This document shows positions 1-10,182 of a stretch of 64,000 nt of DNA, piece after piece. The translations under genes and the position numbers were made by a program. Position 1 is the stretch's first letter, and each line of letters starts with the position of its first letter. Location: the NCBI GenBank assembly GCA_023078555.1, contig CM041198.1, positions 336,856 to 400,855 on the forward strand, read 5' to 3'. Below the pieces are notes generated by a model. It searched no databases, was not told where the DNA came from, and was given only the letters and a program-made list of their open reading frames with translations. Source of the stretch: Ulva prolifera (Eukaryota > Chlorophyta > Ulvophyceae > Ulvales > Ulvaceae).

Positions 1-1
1 T

Positions 2-3000
2 CGGTGGCTGCAGGGCTGCGAGCTGCGGTGCCACCATCCCTCTTGCGTCCGCGCCCTCACCGTCTGCGGCCTCCATTCCAAGGACCAACCGTGGGGCAAG
101 ATGGATGCGAAGAACACAAGCCAGCAGCTGTCAAGGGACGGCGTCGTGATGCACTGCCTGAACGCTGGCTGCGGCGGCCGCCTCATCCGCACTGCCATCG
201 AGAAGGACCGCGGCGTGCGCCGTGCGGAGGTGTGGTACCACGCCAAGTGGCACCAGGCCATCATCGAGGAGGAGGAGCGGCAGAAGAAGGTGCAGGAGGA
301 GGAGGCCGCACGGGCGCGTGCGGAGGCGGACGAGCTGCGCCGCAAAGAGGAAAAGGCTGCAGAAATCGAGGCGAAGAAGGCGGCAAAGCAGGCTGCCAAG
401 GTAGCGAAGGAGGCAGCGCGGCGGCCGGACCTCGTCGGCCTTGACGGTGTGCAGGTACGCGCGACCTGAGCAGCACATGGCAGCTGCTTGTCAGGAGGAG
501 TAGCATGCATGCTTGATGATCATGGCTGTTACTTTCGCTGCACGTCCTCAGTCACAGGTGCAGCAGACCACCTCGATGTGGCCATGCAAAGGCTGGTGTC
601 GCAGCGTGGCGGATTCCGTCAGGCTCCGACTCCCAGTGCGCCATGCAAGTGGTGCTGCACGCTGGCTGACCTGGTGGCACGTATGGTGAGAACAGCCGGC
701 GGTGGTGTAGCGCCTGGTCTTACATGTAGTACTTGAACGCGGGACGGCGGCGGGACCGCGTGGCTCAGGCCGGTTGGGGTGCAGGTGCCAGTGCCGCCGA
801 AGAAGCCAGCGAAGGCGAAGGCACAGGCAGAGATGGAGGCAGCCAAGGCGGAGGTGCCCAAGCCGAACATCTCGGAGGTGGAGCGCATGATCGAGCAGGA
901 GGGCGGCGGGGGGGCGCCGAAGCCACGCGACACGGATGACGTGTTTGCCGCGGTGCCCAACGTGAAGGCAGACAAGAAGAATAAGAGGAAAGATCGACGC
1001 GACAAGAAGAAGAAGGTACTAGATGTGGAGTTTGGAGAACGACGTGCGCCGGCTAACCTCATGCTCCGCAGACGTGTGGCTTTGCAGCGGCGCCATGATG
1101 CAGCGACGAAGCCTCTCTCTGTAGACTGCTGCGAATTATGATGCCTGCAACTCGCGGAAGCTCTGTTGAGCAGACCCACGTGTGGGCAGCGACTCTTGCT
1201 GCTGTTCTGTACAGCAGCCTGGAGGGCAGTGCAGCAGTGGCGGCCGTAGGCTCTGGTGTATGCTGCTGTTGCAGCGCCAGTGTAGCACTTTTTGCATGAG
1301 GCTGCGATCGAACAGTGGCTCACGTCTCCGACGTGCCAGGCCTGTGCCTGCATTATGGTCAATGCACATGTGTCCGCACAGCCCATCTCTCGCGCAGCCC
1401 TGCCAGCGCATGCATACCTTCATACTTGGCTGCGTGCGCGGCTCGAGTGCCCGCTTCCCGGGTACACTGTCACCCTGTGTGTACATGCAGCAGAGGAGGA
1501 GGCGGAGGCTGCGGAGGCGGGCGGCGTTGACGCAATCGTGGAGCGCGCTGTGCAGCGCATGCCGCCACCCGAGGCTCAGCCTGAGGCCGCCGCGGCCGCG
1601 CCGCGCCTCGTAGAGGAGTTCCCAGACCTTGCAGTAGGCTCCGCACAGGTGCGCACGCCCGGACGGCTTCCCCTGGGGCTGCCGGCTATCGGTGCATGCG
1701 ACCGCCCCTAGTGGCGTTCTCACATCGCCACGATGTGCTTGACTGCTGCGCTGGCTGTCCTGCAGGGGTAGCCTGACCATGATGTGCCCCGCACAATCGC
1801 CATGGCTGTCCCACTTGGTGCCGCAATGTCGCATTGTCACCGTCCACGTGACCGTCCCTGCTCGCCAGCGGTCTTGGAATCTAGCTGCTACTGTGCCGAG
1901 CACGGGCTGACGGATGTGTGGGGTCCATGTAGGCGAGCGGGGAGGCCGCCGCGCTGGCGATGCTGGAGGCGCGCAACTTCCGGGAAGCGAATGACAGCAT
2001 ACCAGTGACGCCGTTCCTGCTCTGCAAGAATCTCGACATCGCCACCCTTCTGGATCCTGAAGGCCTGCCCCTCCGGACCGCAGATCGGGATTCATCCATC
2101 TGGAAACGCTTCGGAAAACACCTCGATCGTTACAATCTGCGGAAGGTGCGCCCCCTCCCGACTGAAACATGTACACTTCCCCCCCCCCCCCCCCCCCCTA
2201 CACAACTGCTGTCGCCCAGTGTGCAGCACACGCGTCTTCCCCGTAGTGCTATTCCTGCATGCCAACACCCATTCCGAAGGTGCTGATTCACAGGATCCCT
2301 GCATCTTGACATTGTGGCTTGTTTACATGAATTAGCGCTGCATGGGGGGCAATGCCACGCGTGCACACAGTGGCTGTGTGCGTCTGATTTGTGGCAACGC
2401 CGCTGAAGCGGCCCAGCGAGCGGGGAGGGGGACATTCGGCGCGGGTGCGCTAGTGCGGCTGTGGCGTGCAGGTGGAAGTGTTTGAGGCACAGACCTGCGC
2501 GGCCCTGGAGGTGGGCTATTATGACGGCGCCTCGGCGTGCATGGCGCTCAACGGCCAGCCGCTCGGCAACAAGCCCGTCATTGCAAGCCACCTCATCGAG
2601 TTCCCGGATGTCGAGCTCATGACGGCGATCCTCAATGCGCAGGCCGCTGTGCGCACCCCTCCTCATCTGCTGCCCCACAGGAGCTCCTTGTATATAGGTA
2701 GCTTTTACACAGTCTGTGTCTGTCTGTCGCAAACCGGGATTCGCGAAGACGCAGCGTGTGCCAGTAATGTCATGCTCTCCTCCCGCACTTACCGATGCCG
2801 GATGCTCATAACGAGATGTGTCGTGGCGGGGACCGGGTGTGCATGCATGCAGGGGGAGGATCCTGACCAAGTCATCCGCAACTTTGTGGCGAAGCGTCGG
2901 GAGGCCCGTGCGCAGCCCAGCCTTCCAACCTTCCAGGCGAAGCGCACAGCACAAGCCGCACCCAAGGCCACCGCCCAGCCTCTGCAGGTGCAGCATCCCC

Positions 3001-3831
3001 CGAGCAAGGGCAGCGCGTCCGCCATGCCGTCTGCAGTGAATGCTTTCCCCCCCCCCTTCCAACCGAGCGGGAAGGCCGTGGCCACGAAGACCGCACTTGC
3101 GCCGCCTCCAGCGCCGGTGGTCTCGTCAGCACCTCCCCCGGCACCTGCTGTGCCGACACCGCCAGACAGGACATTCGAAGATGCAGAGAAGTGGCTGCGG
3201 TCGTCGCTGAACCCCCAAGCAGGGCTCCAGGCCATCCCGCAGGTCTGGATCGGTGTGACAGACCTGTACGTGCTGGCGCCGCTCGCTGACAATCTGGAAG
3301 AGCACTACCTGTCCAAGGCAAGATTCCTCCTTGACTTCAAGGTCTTCCCGGAATACAAGGTGTGCTGCTTGATTAGCAATGTCTCCGGTTTAGTGTGCTA
3401 TCTTGCACAGGTCTCTGTCAGTTCAGGTCTGTCGCTGTATCCAAGCCAAGAAAAGGCTGCCCGTTTCGTCTCATCTTTGCAGTGCATCTGCGACTATGTA
3501 ATTGATCAAGATGTACATGCCTGGACACGGTCTGCAGGAGATCGTGGATGAGGGGCGTCAGGCAACAGCAGCTTTGGTACTGTATGACAGTGAGAAGAAG
3601 AAATTTTATGGCGTCATGCGTCTGGAACCACGGTCACAAAGGGGCAAGGTCTCTTGCAGCGCTTTCATTGAAGCGCAGCCCGGTCTTCGTGAGGCGGCTA
3701 CCAAGCCTGCCATCTCTGCAGAGATGGAGGAGAAGATCAGCAAGTCCCGTAAAACTGCAAGCCACTACGTGTCGACGCATGCATGGCAGATCCTGGATGC
3801 GTTCTCTGTCAACTACGGTCTGCGTGCTTGA
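2..3831 (+). CDS. Unrecognised zinc-finger / coiled-coil protein, 5' end outside window
   Basis: Seven exons join in one frame (2-454, 785-1015, 1496-1648, 1933-2145, 2472-2648, 2853-3359, 3511-3831). All six introns are phase 0. The frame is open at the window edge, so the start lies upstream; at least 684 residues are present. The first exon has a Cys/His cluster (CHHPSC, then VCGLH and CLNAGC), probably a zinc-binding module. A long charged Glu/Lys/Ala coiled coil follows, then a Lys-rich basic patch. The middle carries a conserved-looking globular segment, then a Pro/Ala-rich linker, and the last exon is globular again. I do not recognise the family. The last junction is the weakest: the acceptor would be AAG at 3510, while a CAG at 3482 leads to an early stop at 3551. 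A 20-nt C tract lies in intron 4. TGTAA at 4143 may be the poly(A) signal. Confidence 0.55.
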
Positions 3832-4551
3832 GAACAGCACATCAACTCCGTCGGCATGGAGAGGCTAAGTACATGTTAAGCGATGCAAAACAAAGCCGTT
3901 CATGTATGGGAGGTGCACAGCTTTGTAAACTCTGGTATGGTCACATCAACTGAACATGTCAACCTGGACAACTCGAGCAAGATGTCTCAGCCCGCCCAAT
4001 TGGTGCACAACTTTTGTGTCCAAGGCATTCGACCGATGCGGTCCTCTGTGGAAGCTCTGCATTATGTTCAATGTCTTGCGTTTGCTGTGTTGAACACCTT
4101 CAAGATGAGCATGTTGTCAGTGAAGCTGGCAGCCTCCACACGTGTAATGTCTCGTTTCCATTTGTTACAGTTCCCACAGAAGGTGCATGCCAAACATTGT
4201 TCGAAAGAAGTGTGTCGATCTGTTCAACGTCGACTGAGGGAACAATATCCTTAGAAATATCAGATTGGAAACCTCCGCCCTCGTTGCGCGGTTTCTCGTT
4301 GCAAAAATGACAATCATCACCAGCACTGGGCTGCCAGCGGCTACAGTGAGGTGCAGTAATAGACAAACCATGCTTGCCATCCTGCTGCTTCTGCCACTAA
4401 AGGCTCGCCCACAGCAACATGAGATTTCCAGGAGACCTACTTCTTCCAAACGTCATCACACTATCCCCGTGCAAACCTACAATGAAGACGCTTCTGCAAT
4501 GCGAACAGTCAACTGCAACAGGCACTGATGTAATCAACACGCAGCGCTGCC
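3832..4551. other. Tail-to-tail 3' region
   Basis: This is the gap between two convergent genes. TGTAA, the usual chlorophyte poly(A) signal, lies on the plus strand at 4143-4147 for the upstream gene and on the minus strand at 4165-4169 for SKP1, so the two 3' UTRs probably meet or overlap here. No coding feature is supported. Confidence 0.45.
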
Positions 4552-5221
4552 TTAATCAAACGCCCACTGATTCTCCCGTCTGACTTCCTCTTCTTCTTCA
4601 GGCGTGAAGTCATTCTGCGATGCAACAATGATCTGACGATGTTGCTGAGGCAGGCAATCGGGATGGTGTTGCAGTGACCTGTGCATTCATGGCCACCACG
4701 GTGAGGCAGTGCACGTGCAGCTGTAGGCATATTACGCACCTCAATGCCGAAGTTCTCTCGAATCTGTTGGGGAGTTTTGCCCCTGATCTGCTCCGCGACA
4801 GCCTGGCATGTGATGTCCAGCAAACTCTTGATATTCAAGTAGTTCGCTGCAAGAATCAGTTCAAAAAGCTGTCCGTTGTCTGTCGGCAGGAACTCTTTAT
4901 TAAAGGCTTTGACCTACACAGTACAGAATGAACCGCTTAGCTGGGCTCAAGTAGAAGAAGGAAGAGCCTGCCGAGTGCACGCACCTCATCACTTGACTTG
5001 CTGCTTTTCTCCCCATCCTTGGCTTTCATCTCTACCGTGAATTGGCAGTATTTGATTACTTTCTCGAGAATTTCTGATCTTACGTTCATCAGGGGGACCG
5101 ACGACTCGTCGGACGTGTCTGCCAGAATGTTGCGGATGGCTTCGGACTCCTCGGCGACCTCTCGAGGCACAGTGAACGTCTTAGAATCGGAAGATATCAA
5201 AGTCACGTCGTCGTCAGCCAT
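4552..5221 (-). CDS. SKP1: SKP1, SCF ubiquitin ligase adaptor
   Basis: Three exons (5221-4985, 4913-4740, 4614-4552) give a 157-residue protein, the usual SKP1 length. SKP1 bridges cullin-1 and F-box proteins in SCF E3 ligases in the cytosol and nucleus. Visible features are the N-terminal BTB/POZ-like fold (residues 1-65, with [17 protein letters not shown] and the variable acidic loop), the dimerisation segment [16 protein letters not shown], and the F-box-binding C-terminus starting at [13 protein letters not shown] and ending [17 protein letters not shown]. The last exon codes for only 20 residues and is missed by simple ORF calling. Both donors read GTGCGT. The initiator MADDDV lacks an upstream in-frame alternative. 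The C-terminal residue is Asp where Glu is common. Confidence 0.95.
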
Positions 5222-6086
5222 TCTGACAAATAGGGAATGACCTCAAGAACGCTTCAGAGTCAAGGAGGACTGAGGCGCACAAGGGGCCAATGGAATTTAG
5301 TGGCTTACTGATTGCATGTACTGTAGCTACATGGAGGCGCTGTGTATCGAGGCATTCTTTTTTGTGGGTCTCATGTAAGCCTGTGGCGCGAAGGACGTTA
5401 TCCAAGTTTGTGTCGACCTGTACACGCCTGACCAACCCCCACACGTATACTGCATTTCTTTTGATTTTGTCCTGGCCAAGCATGCGATGTGCGTGATGAA
5501 GGTTCAAGCTTCCAGATATCGAGACAAATACGTTGTGCAGGTGCGCAAGCGCAATCCATTGATGTCGAGTGTTGTGCACTGTCTGGGAAGGAGCTACAGG
5601 AGCTGTAACTTGTTAATTTCCAGGCACCGCTCATCGGCGGAGATTTGCACACAATACCACTGCATTGAGCGCCAATGCATTTACAATGTATCGGACAACA
5701 AGTAATTGTCAACGAGCCTCATGCTTGCTGACGTGTGCCTGCCTGCACTTCATGTGCACCTCCCGGTCTATTATCTCATTCACGGGTTGGCAGCACCTCA
5801 ATCAAATGGCCATGTCGGCAGTTTACGAAAGGTATTACAATGCTGCTCTGTGGTCCGACATTACCAGTCAATCTCTGTAGAATGAGTCTATGCACATTAC
5901 GCACTAGTTCTACAGGAATCGTTCATACATTCAATTTTATTTGTGCGCCCAATACACACACATTTGATACGGAGAATCCCCGCACACCCAAGGCCCGTGC
6001 ACTGCCCACACAGTGTGTGGCCATGTTAGCAAACACCAAAACATTCACAATGACGCACAAATGCCTCGACGAGGTGGCTACACGCC
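5222..6086. other. Intergenic: SKP1 upstream and CPSF30 3' region
   Basis: This gap holds the SKP1 promoter (minus strand) and the CPSF30 3' end. Minus-strand TGTAA candidates for CPSF30 occur near 5680 and 5834. I see no convincing gene. Confidence 0.4.
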
Positions 6087-7268
6087 CTAGAACATCCCAG
6101 GTTGCGGCGGCCTTCGATGGAATGGTGCCCCTCCGCCCCACCCATCTGGCCTCAGCCCCCCTGGCGGGCCCCGGTATTGGTGGCCAGACCCCCCTGGGTG
6201 CCCATGGAATCCACCCATATGTGGGCCCCCCTGCCTTCCACCCATTGGCCTCATTGGCCGTTGCATCCCCATGTGATGTGGCATTCCATTTGGTGGAGGG
6301 CCAGCTGGTGGCATTGGTCGCCGTGGGCCGTCCATGCCTTGAGGCTGCCCATGCTGCGGCCTTGGGGGCATGTTGCCGGTGGGATTCGGTGGCGTGGCGT
6401 GGGGCCGCTGCGGTGTGCTCGCCTGAGTTGCTGCTGCAGGGAACTGAGCCAGAGGCAGGGGCTTGAATGAGTCCTGTAACCTGCAACAGGTATATGGACG
6501 TGACAGGGCATGCAGTGCAACATGGAGGAAAGCAGATGTGCCATTGACGAATCATGCCGGAGCGTATCAGGTAGCCACCATACAGCTGCTGCCTCCACGT
6601 CACGCCTCTCATGACTATCGCTGGTGAGCATGAGTCATTTTCTGACGAGTGGGATCATACCTGGGCCGCTTGACAGGGCCATCATTGGCAACATCTTCGT
6701 TGACTGCGTTGACGACACGATTGATGTCTCGGAATGCCTTGGGCTTTGCAGCTTCTACTGAACTCGGATCGGGAGGAGGTCCTGGCTTTCTGGTGTGGTT
6801 ATATCGGCATTCCGGTCCGAAGATGCAGAAGCCGAGAGCGTACATGTTGCACTCCTTGATGTTTTCGCGGCTGTGCTTAAACTTGCAGTCGGGATCATTG
6901 CAAAATCCTTTTTTCAAGAACGTTGCGCACTCGGGCATCCGTTCGGCGACCATCTCGTGCAAGAAGCCGCAGTTGTCGCCTTTCATGCACATGCCTTTTA
7001 TCCAGAACGCGCAGACGGTCTGCAGACACAATGCTGAGTGTGTACAGCTCAGGTCAAACACTGAAACGCAGTCAGACAGCAGGGTCATGTCCATAAACAG
7101 TCTCAATTGTAAACAGTGTCTGCGTGCCTTCTTATAATTCCTGACGAAGTTCCGTGGTTGCTGCCCAATCTCCCCCACAGGCATCTGTGGGGGAGGACGA
7201 GCTTGCTGCTCCCTAAAATCATTCTGCAAATCTCTTTCGAACTCGAACTCAAACTCATGATCAGCCAT
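6087..7268 (-). CDS. CPSF30: CPSF30/CPSF4, mRNA cleavage and polyadenylation factor
   Basis: Three exons (7268-7128, 7019-6661, 6480-6087) encode about 297 residues. CPSF30 is the nuclear subunit of the cleavage and polyadenylation complex that binds the poly(A) signal. Three CCCH zinc fingers are intact in exon 2 (CX7CX5CX3H starting CAFWIKGMC, CX8CX4CX3H starting CATFLKKGFC, and CX7CX5CX3H starting CNMYALGFC). Three fingers is the plant number; animals have five. The C-terminus is Pro/Met/Gly-rich, and no YTH domain follows. The start is acidic and Phe-rich (HEFEFEFERDL), as in the family. Intron 1 appears to use a GC donor (AAG|GCACGC), because no GT in frame keeps the finger intact. The exon 2/3 junction restores an Arg codon. 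Confidence 0.9.
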
Positions 7269-8355
7269 GATCTCAGGCTTGCTGACCCCACGGGGCGCAG
7301 GAACGCCTGTTGCGGCAGAGTCGTGCCAGGCCACGGACAGCAGAGATCGCGGCCACCACTTCACAGACCTTCACAGCCAGAAGCAGCTGTCACCTCAATG
7401 CTGTCATGCGGTTCGGCAATAGACGCAGCTGCTTCGGTTTGATCACAGTGTCTCAGAAAAAACGCTAAACATCAGCATATGAGCAATGTCTACAGCATCT
7501 GCACCCGTCACATAAAGCCAGTCGAAAATGAATGTTCGGGTTGCGCAATGCCACGGGTGACGATGAGTGATCTATAGGCATACATGTTTCGCATGGACTC
7601 ATGAACGTGGCCACAGGTGTCGGCGTTCCCCCTCCGTAGAGCTGTACACGTACGCAGGCACAGACAAGGGTGACACACGAGCGTAATTATCCAGGACTCT
7701 ACAGACTGCACTGACCCCCCCACCCCCCTGCTGCGCGCCAAACCTCACAGCTCCTGTGAGCTCTATTACACGATTATACTCTTGTAATCTGGGGTGAACG
7801 GATCTGAAAGAAGCTGCTGCTAGCACACACCGTTGTACAGGCCGTCACCGCACACATCTGCCAAGGCAACACGCCCTGGACTCCATCAAATTTGCCTTGC
7901 CAGCTGGCCAGCTGTTGTAGCTAGCTACTCTTCCGCACACCCGGCAGGAGCAGACCCACAATTGTTTAAACATCGCCATGCTGTTGTACGAACTGGAGCA
8001 TGTGCCGGCAAAACCCCGATGGATGTGGCTACATATTCAGGCACATATACATATGCTTGTCGTGACGTCTAGGGATGGCAAATCTCGATGTCGACAGGCC
8101 GCAGCAGCCAGCCAGCCAGCCAGCCTCCTGCCACAAGGTCGGCCCCCCTCCTGCATGCCTCGCCGCATTGACTGAAAGCCGGCTAGTTTGGCTTGGGAGT
8201 AGGGCTGCTCTCACGGTCAGCACCACTATAGCGTCTGCGGGCAGTGCAGGTCACTGAAAATCATCCCGTGCATGGAAACACTGTGCTAGGCTCCCTGGAC
8301 GGCCGCCCAATGCCTGCGATCCCACTGCGCATGAGGAGCACTAGCATTACGCATA

Positions 8356-8382
8356 CCCCCCCCCCCCCCCCCCCCCCCCCCC
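8356..8382. repeat. Poly-C homopolymer, 27 nt
   Basis: An uninterrupted run of 27 C on the plus strand in a non-coding stretch. It is one of seven G/C homopolymers of at least 15 nt in the window. Confidence 0.9.
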
Positions 8383-9744
8383 GGCTCGGGGGCCCCGGCC
8401 GCCCTCCACAACAGATGCCATGCGCAGACGCCACGCCGCCGTCCCTGCCACGAACGTGTGCCTTTGTGATGCAAAGTTGTGTTTGACTGTGGGCCACACA
8501 ACCTCCTCCTTCACCGCCCCATGCAGATCTTCGAAGGGGGTCGCTGGAGGCACCTTCACTGCGGTACATCGCGCATACGCACCGCCAGCTTTTGCGTGAG
8601 GCAGAGGGATCGCGCCTGGGGCTGTCCCCAGCCCGCTCTCGCCGCGCCCGGCTCTCCCCGGCCGCTGCTCTGCGCGCTTTTGAACAATATGGTGCCCGAC
8701 GACTGCTTCACTGCCACACAGCTGGCAGTTGGTGGGGTTTGCGTGGGTGAGGGTGACTGGCCGCCGCTGTGGGCCGACGAGGTGTGTGCTGATGACCCTG
8801 CTGCCGCAACAGCTGCGGGCCTCCAGCACACAATCGATGTTGTGCGGCCGCGCAGCCTGGCATCGGGCAGGATGTGCACCGTTGATGGTCGCGGGGTGGG
8901 GGCTGGGGGCCCCGCGATGGCATTTGCGCAACTGCCGGGTGGCCGCCCCCCCACGCACGTGCGAGTGCGAGTGTGAGCGCTCGGGGTCTGCAGCCCACCT
9001 GACCGCCGGGGCACACACATGGGGTGGACAATTCTGAGCACCACTGCCGGACATGTGGGGCTGATTCTTATGCGATAACCTCGGGCCTTGACGAGGTGTG
9101 GGGCGTCGCTGGCTGCATGTGCCATATGCATGCATGCTACCCTGGTGTGCCTCGTGCCGGTGCCAGACGACCCTGAGGTGTCACGGTGCTCGAGCTCTGC
9201 ATATGCATCGAGATACGGATGTTGTAGCTGCACCTGCGGGACAGCCAGCTGCGGTTCGGGCGATGTAGGGGGCACTTCCGGGCTGGCGCTCACACTCGAG
9301 TGTGCGGAGGCTGACGCCGAGGTCTGCTTCCATTCCTGGTGGACCCGGTAGCTGACCCACATGCATGAGCGTGTTTGATCGTGGGTGACTGGTGGATATG
9401 TGGGCATGCGTGCGTGGGGCTGCTGCATGGCCGTTGCTGATGTGCGCCGCCTGCCGAGGACGGTGTGCGTGCAGCTGCATACGTGTTGTCGCAGGGTGGG
9501 CCCTGGTTGATGAGGGGCCCATCGCGTCTTTTTGAATCGGTTCTGGCAACTTGAGTAGCTGTGATGCATGTGTGCGCCACCCGGGGTGCTGAGCCTGACG
9601 ACCCTGCGTGTATGGCATGGTTGGCGTGATTCAAACAGTTTTGGGGGGGGGAGTTTTAACACGAATTGCAGTCCAGCGCCATACATGAGCCAGGCGCTCA
9701 ACTGTATTTATGAGGAGCTTCCGGGGGGGGTGGCGGGGGGAACT

Positions 9745-9791
9745 TTGTGGAAGTCCAGTGGTAGAGCGGTCTTATCACTGGACTTCCACAA
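9745..9791. repeat. 16-bp stem hairpin, 15-nt loop
   Basis: The arm at 9745-9760 (core GGAAGTCCAGTG) is exactly complementary to 9776-9791 (core CACTGGACTTCC). The loop reads GTAGAGCGGTCTTAT, which together with the left arm resembles a tRNA D-arm (CAGTGGTAGAGC). It could be a small-RNA precursor, a tRNA-derived relic or a DNA cruciform. No neighbouring gene explains it. Confidence 0.7.
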
Positions 9792-10182
9792 CCTTGCACA
9801 TTGGACGAAGATGTCTGTGGACTGGCACGCCGTAGATTCCAGCCCCTGCAGACCGCGTAGCCTATGTGCGTGTGGGCGGGTATTTAGCCTTCATACGCGA
9901 GTGTAGAGACTGAAGAACATGTGTTTTAGATTTGGCACCCGTGGCCACTGCGCGGTCGCATGGTCGGTCGTTGCGACAGTCAGTAACCCGGGAGAACGCG
10001 CCATCACTGTCTCTACCGCTCCTTGCGTGATTGCGTACGCTAAAGTCAAGTCGCTACTATAGCTGGCTGAGATCGCTTTGCAAGTGGATCTTCTAACCGT
10101 CCGTACGAATAGCGTCAGCTGAAGCGGAACCTGAGAATCTGCATGCTAGGGAGTTCCCGTTGGCTTCGTGCCCTGTTCCGAA

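Larger units (their letters stand above)
7269..10182. other. 2.9-kb intergenic region with C tract and hairpin
   Basis: This gap separates the divergently placed CPSF30 and CAP genes. It contains a (CAGC) microsatellite near 8100, a 27-nt C tract at 8356-8382, and a near-perfect hairpin at 9745-9791. A plus ORF at 8479-8976 (165 codons) and a longer minus ORF over the same bases compete with each other; neither shows a family I know, and I do not call a gene. Confidence 0.4.

Noticed and set aside
1136-3062. Long minus-strand ORFs of 310 and 346 codons
   Set aside because: They lie opposite real exons of the first gene, run across its introns and lack any motif.
5735-6466. 243-codon plus-strand ORF
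   Set aside because: It is the antisense shadow of the CPSF30 Pro/Met/Gly-rich last exon.
8347-9701. Minus ORFs of 262 and 381 codons and a plus ORF of 165 codons
   Set aside because: They overlap each other, have no family signature or splice context, and reflect stop-poor GC-rich DNA.
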